The notes below the pieces were generated by a model, which was not told the origin of the DNA, did no database searches, and saw nothing but the letters and a program-made list of their open reading frames with translations. A stretch of 64,000 nt of DNA from Siphonodentalium dalli (Eukaryota; Mollusca; Scaphopoda; Gadilida; Siphonodentaliidae): positions 88,763,980 through 88,827,979 of the forward strand of contig CP136063.1 of the NCBI GenBank assembly GCA_032622095.1, given 5' to 3'. The position numbers and the translations under genes were made by a program. Positions 23,870 through 36,885 of the stretch are shown here, one piece after another; the stretch's first letter is position 1, and each line of letters begins with the position of its first letter.

Positions 23870-24890
23870 TCGGCCATAAAACATGGCCGCTGGCAGCCAT
23901 CTTGGTATGACTAAATCCTTTGACACAGGCTACAGGTCGTATCTTTAGTCTGATCATCATGAAATAAATTGTCATGGATGTTAATATTGACATGTAGATG
24001 GGAACAAGTCATTGTGGGGTCAATCGGCAATAAAACATGGCCGCTGGCAGTCATCTTGGATTTTACTCTTTGCATGACTAAATCTTTTGGCATGAGCTAC
24101 AGGTCGTACCTTTGGTCGGATCATCATGAAATTTGGCATGGATGTTAATATTGACATGTAGATGGGAACGAGTCATATTGGGGGTCATTCTGCCATAAAA
24201 CATGGGCTACCGGTCTACCTTTGGTCGGATCATTATGAAATTTGTCATGGCTCTTGACATTGACATGTAGATGGGAACGAGTAATTTTGCCATCATTCGG
24301 TCAAACAAAATGGCCGCCAGCAGCCATCTTGGATTTCAAAATTCAATCCATTAGCACGGTCTACATGCCGGAGATTTTGTCAGATAATCATGCATTTTGT
24401 CGTGGATGTTAATATTGACATACACATGGGAACGAGACATTTTAAAGTCATTCGGCCATAAAACATGGCCGCCAGCAGCCATTTTGGATTTTACTCTTTG
24501 CATGACTAAATCCTTTGCCACGGGCTACATGTCGTACCTTAGCTTTGGTCGGATCATTATGACATGTGTCATGGCTGTTGACATTGACATGTAGATGGGA
24601 AACGAGTCATTTTGGGGTCATTCGGCAAAAAAACGAGGCCGCCAGTGGCCATCTTGAATTTCAAAATTCAGTCCATTAGCACGGGCTACAGGCCGAACTG
24701 TTCGCCTCATCATCATGAAATTTCTAAGGATGTTAATATTGACATATAGATAGGAACGAGTCATTTTTGGGTCATACGGCCATAAAACGTGGCCGCTGGC
24801 AGCCATCTTGGATTTTACTCATTGCATGACTAAATCCTTTGGCACGGGCTACAAGTCGTAGCTTTGGTCCGATCATTATGAATTGACAAT
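23870..24890. repeat. ~160-bp tandem satellite (ATGGCCGC...AGCCATCTTGG)
   Basis: Six or seven units share CATAAAACATGGCCGC.GGCA, GCCATCTTGGATTTTACTC, GGCACGGGCTACAGGTCGTA, TTGGTCGGATCATCATGAAA and TGTTAATATTGACATGTAGA. Units near 24200 and 24640 carry deletions or variant segments. The small open frames are artefacts. Confidence 0.85.
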
Positions 24891-25068
24891 TCACATTCAG
24901 AACACTCAAATATTAAAGTGACGTTCCATTTCGATCCATTGGAAATTATAATTAAACTTCCGCCGATATGTATATACATGTACGTAATGTACCTACCACT
25001 TTATTCATGAAAAAACATTTAAACGTGTACTGGTGGTAGCGTGATTGCAGACATCGAGTACCTTGGGC

Positions 25069-25198
25069 CTGGTTGAATTAACTGTGGTATGATGGATCAC
25101 ATCCATCCTCAAGCTACTTATGCCATTTAATGGCATTTTGTTCTGACGTGCAGGGGTAGAAAGGCTTGAGACCCCACCACAGTTTAATTCACACCAGG
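25069..25198. mobile_element. Small palindromic MITE-like element
   Basis: CTGGTTGAATTAACTGTGG at the left is the imperfect inverse of CCACAGTTTAATTCACACCA at the right, giving a ~130-bp fold-back unit with no coding. Confidence 0.5.
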
Positions 25199-25538
25199 TT
25201 CTCAGCTGTTATTGTCTGATGTTTGGACTGAACATAATCGGGATAATGCTGTTACCGGTATATACATGTACATCAAAGAAACCATTATCAGCAAGACATG
25301 TTTATCTATTTAAAGTTTGCGCCGTTGAGGCCTTTATTTTGTTTTTAAAGATTTGTCCGCTTTCAGTTGATTTCAGTTTTTTTCTCTTTCTCGGTTTCAC
25401 TTCATAATCTTGGAAATTAATGTTTGGGGAAAACTTCCGAGAATTTAGTTCGTGATTTCATTTTCCTTATGTGTTCAAATTGTCTGGTGTTTGAACTTAT
25501 CTTATTGCCATATGATGCTAGAAATGATGGCGGTATGT

Positions 25539-26048
25539 TAGAGATGCATTATCCGAATTAACGCTCCTAAATTACTAATTCTTTGGCTTCGGGGGTAAAC
25601 AAAATTTGATTCGAGTCGAGGAACCCACCCATCAAAGCTCAGAGTGATCAGATATCGATTTTTGAAGATTGTTATTTCAATTGTTTGTGGCCCAGAAACA
25701 CGCCATCAAATGGATATTGATTTTGAAGTTTGTTATTTCTCGAGATGTGCAATTATATGTGGCCCAGAAACAGACAGTCTCGGACAAAATTGCGGATGAA
25801 GATGGATAATTCTAAAATCAAGTGGTAATACGGCCCAAATGTCGTGATGCTAAAGTGATAATACGGCCATATTTTGTTTAACAAAATGTTGATAAATAAC
25901 AAGTTTTGGGAAATATGATACCATAGTTGACAGTGGTTAGCATTGTTGTGTTGCAATAAACGATTGTGATAACTAACGCGTATTTTGAAAAATGTTGTTG
26001 TTGTTGTATCTTGATGATATGGGGACTGTCTGATCGGATTGAGTACCT
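25539..26048. mobile_element. MITE family A, copy 2
   Basis: The interior (GAATTAACGCTCCTAAATTA, TTGGCTTCGGGGGTAAACAA, GTCGAGGAACCCACCCATCA) and right end (GGATTGAGTACCT then TTAA) match the family. The left end has diverged (GAGATGCATTATCCG). It shows that the 41114-43137 element is this MITE plus about 1.6 kb of extra interior. Confidence 0.75.
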
Positions 26049-26052
26049 TTAA

Positions 26053-27080
26053 GATGTGTCCAGTCATACATAAACAGGCTCAGATGACAGATCTCATAAT
26101 TTCAACATGTTTCTTTTTAATACGGGTTCAGTTTGACTGTTATATTTGGTATAGCTTATTGTTCTGGTAGCTCTCTTTTGTAGAAGTAAAGCCTTGTTAG
26201 ATGATACTGAGTGACACCAAATTCTACTTCCTTCCATAGACAAGACGTCTAATATAGGTGACACTCCACAATTTCTGCGGGGATTGGTGCAGAGATAAGG
26301 GGGCATCAATTCATTGAAAAATAACTGAAATGTGAACCCACAACAATATACAGTGTATATATGTCTGTGTTGAGCACATACTAGACTTTAAGATTTTGAC
26401 ACAGAATTATCATTTTAATGGGGGTATCAAGAGTTATGCCCCTTGATTGTGTGCCTCAAAAATGAAATTTTGATGCAAAAATGGCCAAAATAAGCGATTT
26501 TCAGGCCCGTGGGACACAAAACAAGATTGTTCGGAGCATAGACGCCAATGTTGTCTGGAAGAACACTGTTTCCTCACAATAATATCAAAAAAGTTCAAAC
26601 TTCTCACCACTGTGATTTCCAAAAAAATATTGTTTATGCAGATGACAAATTTTAGGTGCTAAAAAGTCACGCTGGTCTCGATCTGGATCGATACTAATTG
26701 ATACTGGTGGGGTCAAGGTCACCTGAAACAATATTTTTCAAAACTCAAAGACATCCTCTAAAAATCCACAAATTCATAACTAACGTTCTCTCAATAAACA
26801 TGCCACACCCATGGTGTCAGAAAACACTGGTAATCTGTTCTAAGAAATTAATGACGTTTAATTAGGAATTTTTTTATTACTTGGTTTACGGATTTCTTTG
26901 GCTCAAAGGTAGGGGAGGTGGGAGGGGAAAAAATAAAAATTAAATTTGTATAATTAATTTTTTTTTTTAAATTAGGGTCGTGAAATTAGGGTCGTGAAAA
27001 ATAAAATATTTGCTGTATAATAATCTCCTCATCTAAAACAAGCACGAGCAAATATATTTTTGATTTGGATGTTTCTTTAA
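26053..27080. other. Unassigned AT-rich sequence
   Basis: No credible coding, RNA or repeat was identified. T- and A-rich low-complexity tracts lie at about 26925-27005. Confidence 0.3.
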
Positions 27081-27531
27081 AGGTCGGTTTAATTTTCGAG
27101 TCACCGATTATTTTTTATAGTGCCTTGATAAACGGTTTTAATAACAATCTATGCCATAAAATATGATTAAAATACTATAATTCATCACCATTTGAAACGT
27201 CTGTGTCTCAGAACATGCCCATAGGGAAATAGAAAACAGCTGAAATCATAAAAAGATATCCCCCGTTTTGACTCCCAGAATGCAACAGAATTCAAACTAA
27301 AAATGTATTTTCAATGGAAGGGGAATAACTCTATCTTTAAAATATAGAGTTATTCCCTCCATTGAAAATAACAAAACCAGATGAAACTTAAGCACAAAAA
27401 CAACATGTTCACAGTTTATTACACCGGATAAGTTGATAATACAATGTTCTGGTGCTTCATCTTTCAAATGGTATATAATATTGCATATATTTTATATATG
27501 TGATCTGGGGGTTCGAAAATTAAGTGGGCCT
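27081..27531. mobile_element. MITE family B, copy 2 (inverted)
   Basis: It is the reverse orientation of 16903-17350, with TTAA at both edges (27077-27080 and 27532-27535). An added ~60-bp hairpin (about 27309-27369, arms CAATGGAAGGGGAATAACTC and its complement) distinguishes it from copy 1. Confidence 0.8.
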
Positions 27532-27535
27532 TTAA

Positions 27536-28665
27536 AGCATGATATGGATAGATGAAAAATAACACCAATATCAGTGTCCGCCATGTTGGCGTTCAATACC
27601 ATAAACATTCACCGGGAGGCTTCGCTGTTAATTGGATGTTGTTACATATTTTACGTAAACTCATACTTTTTTCTATTTTGTTTATTATGTCTGGATTAAT
27701 TTTCCCATTGGTGGAAATAAAAAAACCGAAAACTAAAATTAAATTTTTATTGACAAACAGCTTTATATGTACGATCACATCACATGACATATTGGTGCGA
27801 GATTTGAACATCGTACGATCCGACAGCACGCCGTTAATCAAACAAGCCACTAGCTGTTGTGAGAACTCGATAATCCACGGGTGGGTTTCGAACTCATCTT
27901 TAATATTAGAAATGCTACAATTTAAGTCAGTAAAGTGTCATGACATTCTATTAAGTAACTGGAAAATAGGGAGACTATCTATCCGACAAGGGTCAACCTG
28001 GGTAACTATATCACACCAAACTATGGCAACAATGACCCTTCATCTACATTGTATAAAATTAAAATGCCTTATTATATGATAGGCCTTTATTATCAAAGGC
28101 CGATGCCCAAACCCATATATGACAAGACACGTGGCCATCGCCAAAGTGTTCGCGCGCAAGACATATCATTTGTGATCATTCGTTCGTCTTCTGATCGCCA
28201 CTGACTGTCTTACATCCACAATTGTTGGTCATTATAAATAAATATTAGCCCTAGAATAATTTCTAGTAGAAAAAGTTTGGAAGCAACATATTCGACTGCC
28301 ATCCCATTCTCCCTTTTTGCACTCGAAATTTCATCAAAACAGATCCAATTTGGACATAAACACGTTTGTATACAAAGCTATCTAAATATAAAGATAAAAA
28401 ACATACGTACCATACACCACTAAGTCTTGACATGTTTTTCCCGAATAACAACTTTTATCAGCTGAATATAATCAACAAACACGACAAAATTTGGACGACA
28501 CAACGACATTAACACCCGCAGGTCAGAGATTATCGCAATGCGATAGGGGAATACCGTATACGTAACTTAACTATCACGATATTATAACGTACTCAATGTG
28601 AACAACTCATCGTCAAATTCATGCATAAGAAATTTTAAACATATCATATTCGACTTGTTTTATTT
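27536..28665. other. Unassigned sequence; one 175-codon open frame of doubtful meaning
   Basis: The plus-strand frame at 27552-28079 encodes a mixed protein with one hydrophobic run (LFSILFIMSGLIFPLV). It has no recognised domain, splice context or conservation evidence, and I do not call it a gene. Confidence 0.3.
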
Positions 28666-28667
28666 TA

Positions 28668-29820
28668 TGTTCATGAAAAGGAATAAAAATAGGCTGATAA
28701 AAATACATATAAAACGACACATAGATTCAAATTAGCCATTTTCCCGTGAAACTTAGGCAATGCGAGCGAGGTACGAAAATTCATGATATCTGAGTACGAA
28801 CGTCGAAGTGTAAATTTTATTGGGAAAGCTGAACATTACTGAATTCGAGTAGTTTCTAAAGACTGGTTTAGAAGTTATCTAACGGGTAGTAAAACAATAT
28901 GTTGACTGTCAAGGACATACTTCCGCATTAGAAAGGATAACGCGTGGCGTGCCCCAGGGATCAGTTCTCATGTTCACGAAAAGGAATAATAAATAGGGTG
29001 ATACATATACATATAAAACGACACATAGATTCAAATTAGCCATTTTCCCGTGAAACTTATAGGCAATGCAAGCGAGGTACGAAAATTGATGATATCTGAG
29101 TACGAACGTCAAGGACATACTTCCGCATTAAAAAGGATAACGTGTGACGTGCCACAGGGGTCAGTTCTCGGTCCAACAATTTTTCTCCTCTATGTAAACG
29201 ATAGGCCCCAATGTACAGAAATGAATTTGCTTTCATTTGTTGATGATACCACCCTATATTCCACTGGCTGCGAAAAAAAAAATTTAAAAACGCACGTTCC
29301 AACAAATTCCTAGGTATTATCATGGATGAAAACTTAACGTTTAAAACCCACATATCAATGATACAATGGAATCTGAACAACACCCTCTACTGCTTGAACA
29401 AAGTTATCACGAAAAATTCTATGCCACACCTTAGTCCATAGCCATCTTCTTTACTGTCTCCCAGTATGGGGGAATTCATGTCATGCTAGTGTGCTGTCAA
29501 CCTTACAAAAAGGGCAATTCGTATTCTATGCAACTCTAAATATAATAGCCACACAGAACCCCTTTTCCAACAAGAGAATATTCTAATGTTCAAAAATATC
29601 TGCACCATGCACGCAGCTCTTTGTGTAACTGGACTAAAAGAAATCTCCCAAAATCATTTGAATTTTTTTTCACTTACTCCCTCGGTGTAAATACAAGACA
29701 GGCGAATAAACTAAGAAGCAAAACACCGAAAACATGTTTCTCAGAAAATCTACCAACACATACTTTTCCCAATGTGTGGAATTCGATTAACTCCAAATAA
29801 AAAAATTGTAAGTTTAATTA
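28668..29820 (+). pseudogene. Non-LTR retrotransposon reverse-transcriptase remnant with internal duplication
   Basis: A plus-strand frame at 29050-29313 contains a degenerate RT core: VPQGSVLGP, then FLLYVND, then FVDDT in place of the catalytic FADDT. Downstream out-of-frame pieces read LGIIMDENLTFKTHIS and NLNNTLYCLNKVI, which is typical of the post-RT region. About 250 bp is duplicated in tandem (around 28680-28965 and 28985-29170), so the VPQGS block occurs twice. Frameshifts and stops throughout make it non-functional. Its sequence differs from the element at 46.7-50.4 kb. Confidence 0.75.
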
Positions 29821-31975
29821 TGTATTCAAAAAAATATTATCTATTGAACTAATAGGTAAATATTCGGCTACATGTAAAAATCAAATCATGCTATATTTGT
29901 GATAGATAATCGTCATATCACTTGCCTCAAGCAACTTACAACTTAGCGTTATCACCTGAACATCCGCCCTTCCAGACAGCCCTGTCCCATACACGGCGGC
30001 GTCCGTGAATTTTCAAATTTAAATGTTATATAAGGTAAGGCAAAATTATGTACGGCATTATGTTGTCATAAAAATCTAATTGATTACCTGGTTTCCGCCG
30101 TCCACACTGTTTAATTCAAAAACTACATTATATAGGGCCGTCGCGACCTCACAATATTAATCCGATTTAGTTTTTCTAACTTGTCCATCAAACGAAAAAT
30201 TATATAAGATATATACTCGTAAGTTCACAATTTACACCATTTTCAATTAAAATATCAATATAGTATATTTAACATTAACACCAACCAGCAAACCTGAAAC
30301 TACATACGTCATCATATTTTCTAATTGTATTATTTATTGAGGGGCTGCAGGAAGACGACCAGTAGGTCATGCTGCTCCTGTACAATACTATTAATTCATA
30401 TATCAATGCTTTGTTATTTATTCTTATTTATTGTGCAAATAAACATCTACATCTACATCTACAAGTGTTCCATTAAAGTAATAATAATAATCGCTAACCG
30501 AAAGAGTTATCGATCATCACGCCATCGTGCCAATGTCGTTGTGTCGTCCAAATTTTGTCGTGTTTTGTTGTATTATATTCACAGAGGGGGGGGGGGGGTA
30601 ATAACAAATTTGCAGGAAGGTATGGCTTTTTTTTTTGCATCTGGCATTTTCGGGGACCCACCACCCCCAAACCTGCAAAGAAAATATTTTTTTATTCCAC
30701 TTTTTCGACACCCCCCCCCCCAAATTTCACTAATTTTGGTCCAAAACTGCAAGAAATCCTGCAATATATAGTATCGCCTGTTTCAACAACTGACTTCGTA
30801 TTCCATTTGAGATGGGTTGAAAGAATCGCTGAAGTATAATGTGGATATGTGTGTAGGGACGTATATCTATAGAGGGTTTCCGTTGACGGATGATGTCCAT
30901 GTGGGATTTACAACTGCACACACCCCCCCTTGAACAAACCAATATTTTGACCAAAAGTAGGAAGAAATGCAAATGTTGGTCTAAAACAACAAAATCCACA
31001 TACATTACTGGTTGGAAATTCAGATTACCACCAGAACAATATCAACCCATTGTTGGTGTAATATTGACTTGTATTGTGTTAGATATGAAATTTCGAACTG
31101 GTGAACACTTTCTCATTATATAGGAGATCTTTATGAATGAGAACAGCAATGTGGCTACATGTCGTTGGGTGCCTCATCCCACCGACTCTGCGGTGATACA
31201 TGTCAACAGTTGGAAATGTCATAATGTTATGAATTGCCAATATGGACTATAGGCTGTTTACCGGACGCATTTCACTTGAACCAGCACGACTAATACTGTT
31301 CTGATTGAGCTCAATCAACGCCATAAAAACCGCCGTGTTCCCACGGGCTTAATCTTTGCAGCAAAAAAATATCAGGGTACAATTGTACCTGATATTTTCT
31401 TGCAGATATTTTCTTGCAGGTACATGTGGACGCGCCAATATGTGTGGTGAGAGTAACAGATCATCTGAGTTAATAGACACGCAAATAATTATCTGATTAG
31501 GTTGATGCACTGATGACAGTTATTTTCTAACCATTGATAGTCACATTAATGTTTGAGACAGTTGCTCGATCAGTTTCCACGCACACAAGGATCTAGGCTT
31601 AAAGGACTTCGTTTCATCAGGAGAAATTTATTTATTTCAGTTTTACATTTCTCGAAGCTTCTTTCTGAAGGGTGTCGGGAAGGAGGTTTTTCACCACACT
31701 GTCCCATACGCAACATGCCGTAGCTTAATGTCTTCTCCACTAAGCCCATATGAGGTCCCGGTAAAAAAAATTGTTTTGCAGTTATAATGTTTTAAACTGT
31801 TACGAATGTCAAATATGTACACACAAGGTCTTTACTAAAAAAAAACTGCAAGAGGTTCTAAAAAAAAAAAAATTCCTTTCGGGCCAGCCAGCCACCCCGG
31901 CATACCTTCCTGCAAATGTTGTATTCCCCTCCCCCTGATTTGGTGCATAAAGTTTATGAAATTAACTTGTGTAAT
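29821..31975. other. Unassigned sequence with low-complexity patches
   Basis: It includes a CATCTA hexamer run (about 30445-30462), G-run/T-run/C-run patches (about 30587-30722) with GGGGACCCACCACCCCC, and a similar patch near 31750-31935. The open frames at 30325-30839 rest on these runs. An inverted pair CAGGTACAA-type/TACCTGATATTTTC occurs at about 31372-31425. Confidence 0.35.
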
Positions 31976-31978
31976 CTC

Positions 31979-32319
31979 TATATATACCATTTGAAAGAGG
32001 AAGCTCCAAAACATTGTATTATCAACGTATCCGTGTAATAAACTGTCAAATGTTGTTTGTGTTGAGGTACTGACGTGTATTTGAGCTTAAGTTTCATATG
32101 GTTTGTACTGCAAAGTCTATAATTTTCAATGGAAGGGGAATAACTCTATATCTTAGTTTGAATTCTTTGCATTTGGGAGCGAGACGGGGAAATGTTTCTA
32201 TGTTTTCAGCTGTTTTCTATTACTTTATGGCCACCTTCTGAGACACACACGCTCCAAATTATTATAACCGTATATAAAGGCACTATAAAAAATTGGTGAA
32301 TCGAAAATTAAATGGGCCT
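31979..32319. mobile_element. MITE family B, copy 3 (left end missing)
   Basis: It is collinear with 16970-17350 (CATTTGAAAGAGGAAGCTCC, then TCGAAAATTAAATGGGCCT and TTAA). The shared sequence continues for about 90 bp past the MITE in both copies, so the two loci were duplicated together. Confidence 0.7.
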
Positions 32320-32850
32320 TTAAATAAAAAAGTTTTATTTAATACATTCTGTGCATATATGGCAGTGGTCGTCCAGCGTAGCGATGGGACTGAACTATGT
32401 CAGACCAACATGACAGGGGACTAAACTATGTGGAATCACTTAACTAAATGGTTTCCTGACACTGACTTGAAGCCTCCAGGCCACTCCAGTGATGCTTACT
32501 CAGCTAGATTGAACCAGTTGATCAAGAAAATGCAAGAAAAATCATAGGTCATGCGTTTACTTTTAAAAATAAATCCAAAAGGCTACCCCACAGCCAAATT
32601 TTATCTGGACAAACCCAGAAATATAGCAGCTAGTTAAATAATATTCCCACTCACAAAAATCCATTCCCCCATTAATTCACCAGTTTAAATTATTTAGATA
32701 TGATGAACAAATCAATTAAATAAGATTTCACCTTTAATAACACATCATAACATAACATAACATGACATAACACGTCCCGATTTTTAAACCGGGCGTTCAA
32801 AACGTGCTCTCATTTGTATTGTTATGCATATATACTTATACATAATTTTC
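32320..32850 (+). repeat. Copy of the 3' flank of the repeat-protein array (no array attached)
   Basis: Bases 32435-32848 are collinear with 50755-51193, including a damaged version of the candidate terminal exon, CATAACATAACATGACATAA, CACGTCCCGATTTTTAAACC and TATGCATATATACTTATACA. Homology stops where array 2 begins. The upstream part (32320-32430) matches 17350-17420 instead. Confidence 0.75.
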
Positions 32851-33113
32851 ATATTCAGAACCACCGGGCCGCCCGACCTATTTGTCTTGTGATGTTCTCA
32901 GTGGCCAGTTAAAGCTGTTAATTAATTTTTTAAAACACAATAAATTGGGGTGCGAATTTTCCTGGCATTCATCAATATCACAGACAATTAGGTGTTGTAA
33001 TTTTCAGGTTCAGATCTAAATAAATTCGCATACTGGGCTGAACCATCCTTTTCATCCCATGCATGGATAGTGGCCAGAAGACTACTGATCCATTTAGAAT
33101 ATGCTACCATTTA

Positions 33114-33303
33114 CAGTAATGCCCTAATTAATCGACTCCGTAACCACAGCAGAATTATTGGTAACTTTCAGGATTTAGTCGGAAATGTGGCTTGTTGCCA
33201 TTCACCAGAAAGCTCTCCGAGAGCTTTCCAATGAATGACAACAAACCATATTTCCGACTAAATCCTGCTGTGGTTATGGAGTCCATTAATTAGGGCATTA
33301 CTG
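33114..33303. mobile_element. Palindromic MITE family C, copy 1
   Basis: CAGTAATGCCCTAATTAATC at the left and its complement at the right are flanked by TA. Both arms include ACCACAGCAG and GGATTTAGTCGGAAAT, so the whole element folds on itself. TA targets suit a Tc1/mariner-type MITE. Confidence 0.8.
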
Positions 33304-33305
33304 TA

Positions 33306-34220
33306 GTAGTCTGTGATGGAAAAGTTCAGAAAAATCAAGCCCCATGGGATTTTGCAAATTGAATTACGCAAACTTAGTTTGTGTCGTTCAAGGGGTTTGG
33401 GGGGGGGCTTCAGTTGGAAGTACCAAGGTATCGACCCTCCCCACCAAACCATCTAGCCACGTTCTATGTGCCAAATATCCCAGACTCAACCATTAGGTGC
33501 CCCTCGCTTAGTTTTTGCTTTGGGTATATTTATTCTATCCGAGAATACTCTACACCCACAGCAAAATATGGACATATATATATGTACTCTTAAAAAAAAT
33601 GTTCTGTGGCGATCACACATTAAAATTGTGTAGCCAAGTAAATATAAGGTGATAATTGTGTTGTAGAAATGATACGGACAACCGATCATCAAAAAACGAA
33701 ATTATCTCAATGACTTTACTGTACAACCCTTCCATGAATGGAGCTTCTTGAAATTTTACAAAAAAACCCTGTGCCAATGCATTATCTTATATATGCAAGT
33801 ATCCCATAGGGAGCAATGACAAACATTTTCCAGACTTGTTTTTGATAATGGCAAAAATTCAAATGAAGCGACATTTAGAAGAAAGTTAGAAAATCAATTT
33901 GGATAATTTACTCACTCCATGTACTGGATTTACCACATACATGTATGTTCAAAATGTTAACCCAATCGGGCACATATCGTAGGAGATACAGGGTATTATT
34001 ACTTTTATATGAGATGTACTAATGGTTATATGGACTTTTATATTATTGGCAAATTTATTCATCATTTGTTTCTCGAGCCCCTTTGAGCATTGACTGAAAT
34101 CTAGAAGGGGCTAATTAGTAATATGTGCCATGTGGATACATTTTGAATGGCTGACCACATAAACTCACTGTGCAATGTTATGTGATAGTTGAAATTTTTT
34201 TCAAAAGTGTTGCTCAAGTT
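33306..34220. other. Unassigned sequence
   Basis: No gene or strong repeat was identified, and the short open frames are unsupported. Confidence 0.3.
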
Positions 34221-34224
34221 ATCT

Positions 34225-34480
34225 CAGGCGATTTAGACTAGGTCGTGGCAATTCCAACAAATGGCATATCTCTGGTGAAAATTGGTGGTCAAAACCCAAA
34301 TATTTAAACTTGACTTGTATTTTTGGGCTAGAGAGATGAAAATTTATTGCGAATTTGAACAAAAAGGGACTTACCTGCGTTAAAATTTGTGGATACAACC
34401 CACATACCAAATTTCAGTCCCTTCAGTTGAGACTATCTAATGTTATCAACCAAAAGCGAACATATGGACGGATGAACCAA
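34225..34480 (+). repeat. Degenerate ~130-bp dispersed repeat (same family as 190-470)
   Basis: It shares GGTGAAAATTGG.GG, AACTTGACTTGTATTTTTGG, CCAAATTTCAGTCCCTTCAG and a terminal GGACGGATGAACCAA with the family at the window ends. Confidence 0.5.
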
Positions 34481-36137
34481 CATTTGGTATTTATGGGTTA
34501 ATTTAACTGAGCTAATTCCACATGGTAGTACCACACCCACCATTCGATGTGCTGCCTCTCTGGCTGACAAGACCAGTCTCTGGCATACAAGGCCACCTCT
34601 ATGGCCAGAACTGTTTGTTTCATAAGGCTGCGGGCATTTAAATCAATAAAAACAGAATGGACAGGTACTGGTACTAGTATGTGTCAAATTTAACACAATC
34701 ACCCCAGGGCATATATTTCATCTGATTTTGTGAGAATCTATACATACTTTTTCATGAGAATCCAGGGTAATTTGCGAGAATATTTACGAGAATCTAGAAT
34801 TGGATTCTCGCCGAAATATAAGACCTGCACCCTTTATACTGTGATTATAGCCTGGCCACACATGGTGGTATGCTCCTAACAACAGATAGCAATACAACTC
34901 AGAAAAATAGGCTTCAAAAAGCGAGTGGGTATGACTTTTGTACACCTGCCAAATTGAATGTCAGATGTCTTTCAAGCCACTGACATATTCAAAGACACGG
35001 ACAATCGTAGCTGCACTGTTGATGCAATTGCAATGTTGCAGTGACCAACCTCATACATATACATTTATGCTGAATAAACAATGTACATATATTAACTGAA
35101 TTACTAGGTGTTTAGTTAACATGAAAATAAAGATACCCTGATATGGTATTTGTGAACTAAATACTTTGCGATTGAACATGGCATACTAGTAGGTCAAATG
35201 TGGATGAGTTTAAAAATTTCTAGATTGAATTTACCGTTATTGCAGTCACAAAAAATGTATTTGGCGTTTATTTACTGGGTTATCGCAGTTAAAAATCATT
35301 ACCGTGGTAAGGCTACCGATGGACACCACATGTCAGTCGCTATTATTCGACGTAATACCACTTGATTGTGGTTTACTGGTGGTATGAACGGTAATAACCG
35401 GCCTACATCCACGTTAAAGGGGTCAATTATTTTGCGCATACATGTAGCTGTATATATTCGAATTGAGATTTGATTCGCGAACCTCATCCCCAATTGAATT
35501 CAAAATTTGATTTGACTGTAAACTCAGATTCGCAGGGCCCTAGTAGAGCTAAGCTTAAAAATAAAAAAACCATGACGGTCTGGACAAAATACCATAATTA
35601 CCCCATAGTTGCCAAATGTTAACATGGATGAACAAATGGACTGACAGACAAATAACATAATACAACTGAAGCAAACTGGGCCACGGCATACTGTTGCTGT
35701 AGCAGATTGCCGAAGCCAAACAATCTGAATTAAGAGGGCTGCAACTGGCATATAACAAATTTGGTTAACAATTTTATCGGGTGTGAACAAGCAATGGGTT
35801 AACCAAAAACACACCATGTGACCCAATTATGGGTCAGGCGCATGTTTTGCCAAAATTATATTTCAAAATGGAATTTCTCAAAATCTATCTGGAAGTTATT
35901 TTTTTTAATTTGGTACAAGCGACTATTGTCACACAATATATGTACGAACTTCCAACTAGTTTGAAATTATAATCAAATTTACTATACTTTTATGGCATGA
36001 AATACATGTAAAAATTTCTAAGTCGAAAAATTGACATAACTCTGTCAAATATCATTGGACCCTGACCAAATTCGACTTGGCCTGAAACACAGCTCTATTC
36101 ATCGGTTTGCGTATCCTTCCCCCACATAGAATGTAAG
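34481..36137. other. Unassigned sequence
   Basis: No supported gene was found. The minus frame at 35524-35826 lacks splice context and recognisable domains. Confidence 0.3.
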
Positions 36138-36141
36138 TTAA

Positions 36142-36415
36142 AGGTACTCCATACAATCAAATACCATTTCTTGGCTTCGGGGGTAAAAATACTTTAATCC
36201 AGTCTTGGAACACACCCATCAAAGCTCCGATTGAACAGATATCAATTTTTGAAGTTTGTTATTTCTCGAGAGGTGTAATAATGTGTCCCAGACACACGTC
36301 ATCATACGGATGGTCTTGGACAAAATTGTGGATGTAGATGGATAACTCTAAATCAAGTGGTAATGCGGTTAAATGTCATGATACTTTAGTGATACATGTA
36401 GGCCATATTGGGGAC
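36142..36415. mobile_element. MITE family A, copy 3 (truncated)
   Basis: It begins with AGGTACTCCATACAATC after TTAA and continues with the family interior (TTGGCTTCGGGGGTAAAAAT, GAACACACCCATCAAAGCTC). No right inverted repeat is present. Confidence 0.7.
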
Positions 36416-36417
36416 AT

Positions 36418-36565
36418 TCTTTATTCCAAGGTTTGCTATTCTGAAAGTTCACTATTTCAAAGGTTCTCTAGCTATTATGAATGTTCGCTATTCCAAAGGT
36501 TCACTATTCTGAAGGTTCACTGTTCCGAAGATTCGCTATTCCGAAGGTTTTTGTTATTTTAAAAG
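36418..36565. repeat. ~16-18-bp tandem repeat (TTCGCTATTCCGAAGG)
   Basis: About eight diverged units vary between TTCACTATTCTGAAGG and TTCGCTATTCCGAAGG. They start where MITE A3 loses homology, so the array probably replaced its right end. Confidence 0.8.
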
Positions 36566-36885
36566 TTAATTCTATATTCTAAACTAGTATTGAGAGGATT
36601 CTTTATCACAAAGTCCTTTTATGAAGGAAATAACTTAATACATTAAAACAAAAAATTTGATTTTTATTGGTTTTCGCAATTACATTATGATGTTATTTCT
36701 CAATAGATATTCACGTCACGCAGCCCATAAATTACTGTTTCCATGCAATTTAATGTCATTATGGGTTATAACAGTTGTGATATATAATGAATACTGGAGT
36801 GCCATAACATCCTGATTAGCAGAATATACCGGTAGCTGGATAGACTGGTATGAGATGAACAGCAATTGTGACATTGTGACTTTAA

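Noticed and set aside
27552-28079. 175-codon plus-strand frame
   Set aside because: AT-rich mixed composition with no domain or splice support; compatible with chance.
30325-30839. Plus- and minus-strand frames around 30.3-30.8 kb
   Set aside because: They run through G-, T- and C-homopolymer patches and have no protein-like features.
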